From the NCBI GenBank assembly GCA_035222895.1, contig JAVYIG010006787.1:47790-111789 (forward strand): 64,000 nucleotides of DNA, written 5' to 3'. The position numbers and the translations under genes are program-made. Position 1 is the first letter of the stretch, and each line of letters opens with the position of its first letter. Shown in pieces: positions 1 to 8,611 of this stretch. A model generated the notes under the pieces. That model worked only from the letters and a program-made list of their open reading frames with translations. It ran no database searches and was not told the DNA's origin. The stretch is from Strongylocentrotus droebachiensis (lineage: Eukaryota > Echinodermata > Echinoidea > Camarodonta > Strongylocentrotidae).

Positions 1-413
1 ACGCTCCTTATAGGTGGAATTGCAAAGATATCGACTAATGAATTTTCACTTAACTGGAGTATGGACAACAGAGAAAGTCCAGAAAACGCTCGTGATTCTA
101 TGGTCGATATGAAATTTGCATTTAGGCGCAGAACTGTTAAGGTCGACAAGAGATAGAAGGCATCATTTTCGATGGTGGTGAGCAAGTTACGAGATAGGAT
201 GAGATTTTTTGTTGTTGGTGGAAAACGACCTACCGCAGGGACAGACGTGAGATACCGAGTCCCGCAGTTGACTTCATTAAACATCGAACAGGTACATGTC
301 TGCAGGCATACGGAATGGTCCAGCCTAGGCGACATGAATGCAGGAGAAACAAAAAGCCATAGGACAAGCGTAAGGCGAAGGCCCTCAAACCTGAAGGGAT
401 ACCACGGTTCCAT
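1..413 (-). CDS. LRR ectodomain protein, copy 0 (5' part only, cut by window edge)
   Basis: This is the first ~137 codons of a fifth member of the LRR array. The rest lies left of the window. The frame is open from the ATG (complement of 411-413) to position 1. It begins MEPWYPFRF, has a hydrophobic signal peptide, then the LRRNT cysteine cluster (SVCLQTCTC...VNCG) and the first LRRs, ending inside the DIFAIPP segment. It is nearly identical to gene A over the same stretch, with a Trp-to-Arg change close to the edge. An out-of-frame upstream ATG (428-430) starts an overlapping 66-codon frame (230-430), as in copies C and D. Function is inferred from the family: an extracellular recognition protein. 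Confidence 0.85.
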   Translation of the reverse strand, partial: MEPWYPFRFEGLRLTLVLWLFVSPAFMSPRLDHSVCLQTCTCSMFNEVNCGTRYLTSVPAVGRFPPTTKNLILSRNLLTTIENDAFYLLSTLTVLRLNANFISTIESRAFSGLSLLSILQLSENSLVDIFAIPPIRS

Positions 414-513
414 TGTAAATTGAGTATCATTCAATCAAAACACTGAACTGCTCTTCACGAGGTCTTCTGATGCATCCACCAACTCAAAGTGCTTGGAGAA
501 TCTGTTCTCACGT

Positions 514-521
514 CCTTTATA
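514..521 (-). promoter_or_regulatory. TATA box of LRR copy 0
   Basis: TATAAAGG on the minus strand, 100 nt before the ATG at 413. It lies inside a block (about 480-560) that is kept in front of all five LRR genes, including diverged copy D. Transcription would start near 485-490, leaving a short leader. Confidence 0.6.
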
Positions 522-813
522 CAATTGTATCAGCAATTCTAAGGGGAGTTACTGGTGATGCCAATGCATTCCAGTAAATCAATTCATATTCAATCCGAGA
601 ACTCTCTCCTTATATTCAAATTTACATCACGAAGATAATTCCAAGTCGCTTAAAGCCCTTCTTATGAAATTAAAATCATTAAAAAAAAATGATTTGTCCT
701 TTCAAAGGTTTAGATCTGATTAGTTCTAATCTATAAATCTCTGAAAGTTTTAACTGTAATGAGGGAAACAACAATTATCTACGAAGTAAGCACTAGAGTA
801 TTTGAAAGGGAGG

Positions 814-1233
814 CAGGGGCGGATCTAGCTTTTTGCTAAGGGGGGGGGTTTGACCAAAATAATGACGATGCGGAGCATCTTCCACGAGCTGCGAAGCGAT
901 TTTTTGGGGGGTGTTTATTTGAACCCCGTAAATGATGTTTTCCTGGCATCTATTAACACAATGGAGACCATAAAAAGCAGTGCATGATAACGTCTTTTTA
1001 AATCAAGTAACAGTTTAATACACAGTTATATCCAGAGTTATCATGTGTTTGGTTAAGTTACCAGATGAGTTAAATATCTTCTCACAATATTTGCACTTGA
1101 AAGGGTTTCTCTCTACAGCGTGCGTTCTTTTTTCTTTTTTTTTTCTTTTTTTTCCCTTTTTTTTTGGGGGGGGGGGCCCAAGGGGGGTTTAAACCCCCTA
1201 AACCCCCCCCCCCCCCCCGTAGATCCGCGCCTG
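814..1233. mobile_element. CAGGGGCG-ended non-autonomous DNA transposon (hAT-like), unit 1
   Basis: Ends are CAGGGGCGGATCTAG and its inverted partner GTAGATCCGCGCCTG, flanked by GGAGG on both sides (809-813, 1234-1238). The empty site is present in unit 4 near 34054, which fixes the boundaries. The interior has a G-run next to the left end, a T-run then G-run, and a C-run next to the right end. No coding sequence. hAT-like assignment rests on the end sequence; the 5-bp duplication is shorter than the usual 8. Confidence 0.75.
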
Positions 1234-1834
1234 GGAGGAGTGCTTGTAATCCCTCCTGACTAATTTCCTTTTAATTATATAGGTCGCTGATCTTTTTAAT
1301 TTACTAAAAAAACTATTTAGAATTCGACAAACTCTAATTTGCTCCTGAAAACCAACATTTAAACCGGAAATTTTAATGGCGGACGGTTATATTAGTTATT
1401 AAGTTATGGAAAAAATGCTTTGCTCTTTTAAACATTTTTTTTTTAGTTTGGGAAACACGAATGTGGTCCCTCCGACCTCGGAGTGAGGGGGGGGGGGGAG
1501 ACCAGAATCTGGCCGATTTTAATTTTAATGATCTCCATCATTGCGACCTCCCCGGCCCCTACTTGCTGCAAGCCGAAGATGACGCGATCCCCGAATGTCT
1601 CCAATGTCTACGTCCGTCGGAAGGCTGGGTGTACAAGTTCGTTGGTGACGCCATCTTTGGCGGCTTGAAGCAAGGTAGTGTAGAGAATATTAGAAATGTA
1701 GAGACAAAATATAAGAACTGACCAGATTCTGGACTGCAGATGGTCCGACATTTTATTTCCGGCGACTTATATCTCCGGCTTTATTGAATAAGCCCGGGGT
1801 GGAAAGTACTCACATATTAAGACATACGGGGATG

Positions 1835-2125
1835 CAGAGGCGGCAAGGCGACTTACAAAGTGGGGGCACCAATTAAAAATAAGGACACTTTCTGGAGGAA
1901 AAAAAAGTGCACAAAGCGAAAATATACAATTTTTTAGACATTGGTAAATACCCCTGTATTGTGATTACATTATCAGGGATGATTTCAATATGTGTTTCTC
2001 TTTATACACCAAATAAGATATTGCTTAAGCATCATACTTTGCAGTTGGGTGTGATGATCTGAAAATTCATTTGCGAGAGAGCAAAGTGAGCGAGGAATTT
2101 TTTAAAGATTTGTGAGGTCGCAGCC
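1835..2125. mobile_element. Left part of a CAGAGGCGGC hAT-like element, unit 1
   Basis: Starts CAGAGGCGGCAAGGCGAC and aligns for about 290 bp with the left part of the complete element at 55406-57172 (shared GTGGGGGCACCAA, AAAATATACAATTTT, TTGCAGTTGGG and GAGGTCGCAG). No matching right end is found, so it is truncated or internally rearranged. Confidence 0.65.
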
Positions 2126-3510
2126 ATGCATTATGGCCCAAGGCATGGGCACACAGAGGATTTCTTTTATGTTCGGAACCGGGGTAAAATGCAATAAATT
2201 ATTGAAAATTTATTGTATTTTTTTTTTTTTATGGAAACTGCCCCCTATCCTAGCCCCCGCTGCGTACAGTCATGGTTCAGTGACAAAGCAATGGCCTCGT
2301 AACTGTGAGGCCCCAGGATCAAAACCGTGTCGATGTGCTATATAAGTGCCCTTTTGTGGGGCATTAATCCTCATTACTGTCATTTATGACTTAAGGGGTC
2401 CCCTAGTTGATAAGCATATAGCCTACACATGCTTTAGCAGTCACGCAAAACACACATTGTCCAATTATTATTCAATAAAATCTGAGAATTTATACTATTA
2501 TCTAGATCTATTATTTTTAAATTATTTTTAAAATAATTCCATAAATTGGGGTAAAACAAAAATATTCCAACTTTATGAGCGACAGTGTACTTGCAAGAGC
2601 GAATGACCCGGAAGAACATACAAGACACGTCGGATCACCTCATTACCAACAAGAAAGTGTTGGCCAAGTAATGGACGTAAAAAAGACACGGGGAGATTCG
2701 ATTATCTTCATGAAAATCGGTCGTTGATCAGTTATAATTGTTTGTTCGAAAGCTAACTGGGTAAGATGCGAGGATTATAATTGTAATTGAACGAATGGAA
2801 TGATTAGAAGATTTGGCTCGAAACATGATATCAAACCAATCAAAATTAGAATTATTTCCATTACTGGTATTAATATAAATCTCGCCATAATCTTACTGAG
2901 CCTCTGGGTAAATTAGAATTATTGTCATTAGTTGTATATGCCTCCGATTTAGCTGTATAGGTTAAGTGCATTTGCAGCCTAAATATATCTCTCTTTTTTA
3001 GGATAGTTCTAGGAAAATGAGAAAAGAAAACAAATCAAGACTCATCAAAATTCCACTTGACTCGGGAAAGATTCCATTTACCCGCCTTCCCCAAAATGGT
3101 GAATAATTTCGTAATGATAGGTAATCTCATTAGTCATCACTAACATATTTAATGCCCCCCCCCCCTGATGACTCTGCAACCCCCCCCCCCCCCCCGAAAA
3201 AAAAAACATAACGTCATAATTATGTTTAATATATTCAGAAACAATAAAAAACTTAATCTTGCTGAAGTTCAAATCAAGCTATATTTACTTATTTCATAAC
3301 CGAAGAGAAAATTAATTGTACAGAATCGTAGAAAAAACAACGAATACAATCTTTTCGCCTTGCACTCTTCAGAGCCTCATCAATATTCTTGTCTGATTTC
3401 GGCGGTCTGTTCAATCTTGCGATTTACTTTGATGAGTGCATGCAAGACGAAAAGCTTTAGTATATCTGTATTCATTGCTATTTCATAACTATGAAAAGGT
3501 TATTACAGGA

Positions 3511-3623
3511 GTGCCGTGGTCGAGTGGTTGAAGGCGCTTGACTGGAGATGCGAGGTCGAGGGTTCGAATCCCAACACGGCACTAATATCCTTTGGCAAGA
3601 TATTTACCTGCACTTGCTATTCT
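3511..3623 (+). mobile_element. tRNA-derived SINE, 5' half (unit 1)
   Basis: The tRNA-like head (3511-3582) has an A box (TGGTCGAGTGG) and a B box (GGTTCGAATCC), and its ends pair as an acceptor-like stem (GTGCCGT with ACGGCAC). It is followed by the start of the SINE body and is interrupted by the 2.7 kb insertion that starts at 3624. Confidence 0.8.
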
Positions 3624-3773
3624 CAGGCGCGGATCCAGGATTTCTTAGGGGGGGAGGCCCAAATTTTAAATTATGCGAGCCAAATATTGGTACGTAATGG
3701 TGACCAACAGTGACGTAATGCGGGGGGGGGGGGGTCGGTGCAGGGGGAGGGGGCGAGTTTCCCCCTCCCAAGC

Positions 3774-4505
3774 AATAATAACAGATCAAAAATAAGTCAG
3801 CTTGAACAGGATAACCCACGAAAGCTCGAGAGCTTATTTCCAGTGGGGTCCCTTACAGACATGTATAAAATTAATAAGTTAAAATAGTTATATTTACAGA
3901 CAGATAAGAAAATTAAAAGAACTACTTATTAAAGATAATAATAATAATAACAACATTAAACTGATGATAGAAATGATATTAAGTACAAGAAGAAAAAGAA
4001 GAAGGAGAAGAAGAAAAAGAGGAGAAGGAAGAAGAGGAAAATAATGATGAATTTGTAGAATTTCTATAACGTACGAAAACATAAGTATATACAACATGAA
4101 AAAGTATAAACCGACAGAAGAATAAAAATTTCAATCATATAACATGTCATTCACTTCTCTTCTCTGACTGTCAAGTATTAGGTATTCCTTTAATTTCCTC
4201 TTAAAATGATCATAGTTTCCTATTTCTTTTACACCATTGGGAAGGGAATTCCAATGTTTTATGGCATTGTAATAAAACGAATTTCCAATACTACCTACTC
4301 TTTCTGGTAAGTTAAAGTTGAATCGTCTATTTCTTGTATTATAATCATGTACGTCAGTAACAAGATCGAAGTTGGATCGAATATAATGATTCGACCTAGT
4401 ATGATATATTTTATGCACGTGATGCAATGCGAGTTGTTTTGATCTTTGGTCGACTTCAAGAAAACCAGCTTTAGAAAGTTCGCTGTAGCCAACATGAGTT
4501 CTTGG
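3774..4505 (-). mobile_element. LINE fragment (CR1/L2-like): end of reverse transcriptase ORF plus 3' UTR
   Basis: The minus-strand frame that ends at 4131 reads on from about 4505 with the typical C-terminal part of a non-LTR reverse transcriptase: a GYSELSKAGFLEV-like start, DYNTRN, then FYYNAIKHWNSLPNGVK and FKRKLKEYL. After the stop comes a 3' region whose last part (3774-3850) matches the LINE tail behind the LRR genes. The 5' part is missing, as usual for LINE copies. Clade is judged from motif style only. Confidence 0.65.
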
Positions 4506-4518
4506 ACCAGAACAGTTG

Positions 4519-5250
4519 ACGTTTCATTATATTATTAGAGAAAGAAGACGATTCGTTGTAGCGTTCTCGAAAATAATTCTCGTCTGAATTTAGTTTTTCC
4601 CCTCCCGCGCAAAGCGCGGAAAATTTTACGTTTTATTAAACTATTAAAAGAAGACGATTCGTTGTAGAGTTCTCGACTCTTAATCCTCGTCTGAATTCAG
4701 TTCCCCCCCCCCCCTCCCGCGCGAAGCGCGGAAGCTTTTACGTTTCATTAAATCATTAGAGGAAGAAAACGATTCGTTGTACAGTTCTCGACTCTTAATC
4801 CTTGTCTAAATTAAGTCCCCCCCCCCTCCCCCTCCTGTGCGAAGCGCGGAAGTTTCTACGTTTCATTAAATCATTAGAGAAAGAAGACGATTCGTTGTAC
4901 AGTCTGTTCTCGACTCTTAATCCTCGTCTAAATTCAGGTACCCCCCTCCCGCGCGAAGCGCGGAAGCTTTTAATCTTCATTTAATCATTAGAGAAGAAGA
5001 CGATTCGTTGTACCATTCTCGAAAATAACCCTCATCGGAATTTAGTTCCCCCTCCATCCCGCGCGAAGCGCAAAAGCTTTTACGTTTCATTAAATCATTA
5101 AAGATTCGTATTACCGTTCTCGCCTCTAAATCCTCGTCTGAATTCAGTCCCCCGGTCCTGCGCGAGGCTTTGACGTTTTATTATTAGAGAAAGAAAACGA
5201 TGCGTTGTGCCGTTCTCTATACTCTTAATCCTTGTCTGAATTTCAAAGAT
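4519..5250. repeat. Tandem repeat, about 7 units of about 115 bp
   Basis: Units share ACGTTTCATTAAATCATTAG, GACGATTCGTTGTA, TTCTCGACTCTTAATCC and a C-run followed by the short palindromic CCGCGCGAAGCGCGG. Units vary in length and have drifted. A related single stretch in the opposite orientation appears near 41310-41460. Confidence 0.75.
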
Positions 5251-5299
5251 GTTCTTTGTCTGCTCCTTTTTCTTCCTCCGTCCCCTGGCTACGCGCCTG

Positions 5300-5690
5300 C
5301 GGTCAGATAAACACATCTTGATACCTTGTCCGACCCCGCAAGCTCAGGGGTTTAAGGCAATAAATTACGGTCAGATAAGCATTCAGGGGCCCCTGGTGGG
5401 GTCGAGGCGGCGGAGCCAGCCCCGGAAGCTCAGGGGTTTTAGGCGTTAATTAAGGTCAGATGAGCATATTTTTTTGTATACTTTATTATTTTGTGACACT
5501 GGCAGATCACTATTTGGCGTGGGGTCCAGGGGGCGGAGCCCCAAAAAATCAGGGGTTTTAGGCAATAAATTACCGTCAGATGATCATCTTAGGGCCCGCT
5601 GTAGGGCCCTAGATGGAATCCAGGGGGCAAAGCCCCCGGAAGCTTACGGCATTTAATCACGGTCAGATGAGCATATTTTGATGCCTCATT
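5300..5690. repeat. Tandem repeat, about 3-4 units of about 130 bp
   Basis: Units share GGTCAGATGAGCAT, a GGGGCCC..GGGGGCGGAGCCCC stretch and CAGGGGTTTTAGGCAATAAATTA. A different family from the preceding tandem repeat. Confidence 0.7.
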
Positions 5691-5984
5691 ATTTTGTTAA
5701 CACTGGCAGATAACTATTCTTACTTTCTTGCTCTCATTCTATTTTATTTCTCTTTAATATACTTTTTCAAGAAAAGTGGGGGGTGGGGGGGGGGGGGCTC
5801 GAGGCTCTCGATCCCCGCCGTACCTCGGGCCCTGACATGTAGGAATCTCAAGAATCATATTTTTTGCATGGCTGTAAATTTAGGAATTTGTCATTTTCCA
5901 ACAAACACATACAAACGTATAATTTACTAAAAAAGTGAGGAAAAATTTCGAAAATTATGTCATTTCAGCATTATTTGTAATCCA

Positions 5985-6310
5985 CCGTTGTGGAATTAGA
6001 AATAAACCACGTTTGAATTTGATTTTCCCCAAGCCCCCCCCCCCCCCCCTCTATCAGTACGCCAGTATCTCCTCTTTTCCTTTTTTTTTCCCCTTTCCTT
6101 CCTTCTCTCTTATTTTTTTTGATTGGGGGGGGGGGTGGGTAAACAGCCTGGGAGGCAAGGCCCTTTCGGCCCCCCGATCTCCTTCTTCCCCCTTTTCTTT
6201 CGTCTTCCTCTTCTTTCTTTCCCTTTTTCTCCTTTTTCCCTTTCCCTTCTTTTCCTTTCTTCTCTTTTTTTTTTTTTGCGGGGGGGGGGGGGGGGGGGCC
6301 AAGGCCCGCT
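5985..6310. repeat. Pyrimidine-rich low-complexity tract with G- and C-runs
   Basis: Long CT-rich stretch bounded by C- and G-homopolymers. It produces several open frames on both strands (Pro/Ser/Phe- or Lys/Arg/Glu-rich) that I do not regard as genes. Confidence 0.7.
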
Positions 6311-6335
6311 CGCCCCCCCCCTGGATCCGCGCCTG

Positions 6336-6591
6336 CTCTTCACCCAGGTGTTAAATGGGTACCCGGTAGGATGCGAAAGTTCATGTGGTTGGATGAGCAG
6401 CAAGTGTGCGCTTGTAGATTGGTTACTGGCTGGAATGCTCCCCAGGGAGAGGAAAATGTGCATACATTGTGTGCGGGTAAGCCTGAATCCGATGACCGAG
6501 GTAATAATATATCTGTAAAGCGCTGAGGCACATCGTTGTGTCGATGTATTGGGCGCTATATAAAAGCGGAATATTATTTTATTATTATTAA
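6336..6591 (+). mobile_element. tRNA-derived SINE, 3' half (unit 1)
   Basis: Continuation of the SINE at 3511: body (GGTGTTAAATGGGTACCCGG), the conserved tail domain (GTAAAGCGC, then GGGCGCTATATAAAAGCGG) and an ATT repeat tail. Confidence 0.8.
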
Positions 6592-6866
6592 ACCCTCCCC
6601 CCTCCCGCCCCGCCAAGAAATCATTGGGTATGTATATTCTCCATTGCAAGAATGTGGGGGTATCGTCACATGGTGAGATCGGCAAAGTACCCCCCCCCCC
6701 CCCACGTTTGTGAGCAGAGGAAAGAATAAATACATCTCCGTTTATCAAATCCTGGAAACTGGCCTGTAAAAATCAACTTTCTCTATGGAAAGACTTTTTT
6801 TCTATATATCACTTGCATTTCCGTTTCTCTTCCTCTTTTTTGTGGTTAATATATCTCCCCCACTAT

Positions 6867-6978
6867 GAAACATCTCTCTCTTTCGCGCGCGCGCGCGCGC
6901 CCATCCCATCTCTTTCTCCCGTCTCTCTCTCTCTCTCTCTCGTTCATCCCCTACTCTATCTCTCTCTTCCTCTCTCTC

Positions 6979-7011
<33 letters not shown>

Positions 7012-7128
7012 TCTTGCTCATCTCTCCCTCTCCCTGTCTATCTCACTCTCTCGCTTACCCCCACCCCCTCTACTAACTCGCTTCCTCTCTCCGTCTCTCT
7101 CACTCTCTCTATCTCTCACTCATAATTC
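6867..7128. repeat. CT microsatellite with a short GC alternating run (unit 1)
   Basis: (TC)n interrupted by CCC and CA steps. Starts with a GCGCGCGCGC run. Equivalent tracts of other lengths lie at 17380-17475, 28455-28552 and 45230-45362. Confidence 0.85.
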
Positions 7129-8463
7129 TCCCCCATGGTAAAATAAAAAAGAAAGCATGAGACACAGATTGAACTACATGTACATTTAGTACGTAATGAC
7201 TTTTTTAATTTGAAGATATGTTTCCATCTTTCTTAATCTCAAGCGTTGGAGACAGAACTAAATGACTTTCATGACATTTAAGAAGACTGACAAGAACATA
7301 ACGTTATTTAAACTAACTTCCTAAAATGATTTTTTTTTTTTTTTTTACTTCTTTGATGGATTCAAATGACACAATAAATAGCATTGATTGATGAATTTAG
7401 AAGAGAGACTAATATTTTAGAAAAGAAAATGACAAGCTATATGTATTAATTGAACATGATCTAAGAACCATGACCTATGTTATAAAGTTAGGGAAAAAAA
7501 CATGACATCAAACACTTTGTACGGATTAAGAATAATGTTGTGTCTGTGAAAACTAAATTTTGTTGTCATAATTTTATAAAGTTTGTATATTTCAAAACAT
7601 AGTTCATGAAAGGTGAGAAATAAAATAAGAGTTTTGGGCCTAAATTATAGCCTACAAGATATACAAATAATTATCTTTTCAGAATTGATTCAGGGGTGGC
7701 GATCCTGGGGGAAGGAGGGACACGTCCCCCCTCAATTTTTAAGGGGGATTGTACCGCCCCCCCCCCCCGAAAAAATTGATAAAGTGCAAACAAAAATGTA
7801 TTGCGAATACTGACTAAAGACTACAACAAACTTTAAGGGTCTGGTGGGCCCAAAAATGCAAGAGAAACTTATAACAATGCAAAAGTCTTCTCGCTTGGTC
7901 GCTATGCTCCCTCGCATAATATCCTTCAAAATGTAAATATTGTAGACAATCTGTATTCCGTTGGTATCACGTCTCTGCTTAAATTATAGTTATCAATAAT
8001 ATTTAATCCTTTGTTTGGTGCACCCAAAAATGAAGATTATGTATTCAAGCATGTTTTGTTTTGTTAGAATTGTGCAGTTATTGTGCAAACAAGGGCACTG
8101 CGTAAATATATGGGCATTCATGCCAAAATAAGCTCTTACTTGCTGCAAGTCTGCAAGCTTCTTATAGCAATTAAAGACCTACCAAACATGAAAATATCAT
8201 GGATTGTGTGCAGTTACAACTGTTTAGCAAGTAAGAAATAACCATCAGATTCGAGTCCTAAGGGACTGTCTTCTATATCACACCGTCTGCTGACAGCCAA
8301 CAGGACATTTCAATCTACATACGAGCAAGATCTGGAGAACTTGTTATAGCACGAACTGCCTTTTTCTGTAAAACAACGATTGAAAATCACTGATGGACAA
8401 TCGAAGCTCAAAACTGGTATTATATTGGCTCATATATTATCGCTTTTACATGGCTTGGTTTAA

Positions 8464-8604
8464 TGATTGATTGATTGATTGATTCTTATTCGACAAGCTT
8501 CCAACATACAACAATATACAATATACAATAATAACAGATCAAAAATAAGTCAGCTTGAACAGGATAACCCACGAAAGCTCAAGAGCTTATTTCCAGTGGG
8601 TCCC
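8464..8604 (-). mobile_element. LINE 3' end just behind LRR gene A
   Basis: On the minus strand it reads GGGACCCACTGGAAATAAGC and so on to a (AATC)n tail, matching the 3' end of the LINE fragment at 3774. It lies only 8 bp after the stop codon of gene A and in the same orientation. Here the tail signal reads AATAAG. Unit 4 has the empty site. Confidence 0.7.
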
Positions 8605-8611
8605 ATATTAC

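Larger units (their letters stand above)
3624..6335. mobile_element. 2.7 kb composite insertion with CAGGCGCGGATCC ends, inside the unit 1 SINE
   Basis: Left end CAGGCGCGGATCCAGG, right end CTGGATCCGCGCCTG, inverted to each other and sitting in the SINE at a CTCT site. The interior is a nest: G-runs, a LINE fragment on the minus strand, two different tandem repeats (4519-5250 and 5300-5690) and long pyrimidine tracts near both ends. No intact transposase frame. Either one large non-autonomous hAT-like element that has collected insertions, or two related elements joined. Confidence 0.65.

Noticed and set aside
480-560. NF-kB-like GGGGAGTTAC word in the LRR promoter block
   Set aside because: Conserved in all copies but fits the consensus only partly (8 of 10), so not listed as a site.
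6110-6748. 212-codon minus-strand frame and 139- and 131-codon plus-strand frames
   Set aside because: They exist only because of CT-rich and G/C-run sequence. Composition is Lys/Arg/Glu or Pro/Ser/Phe, with no domain.
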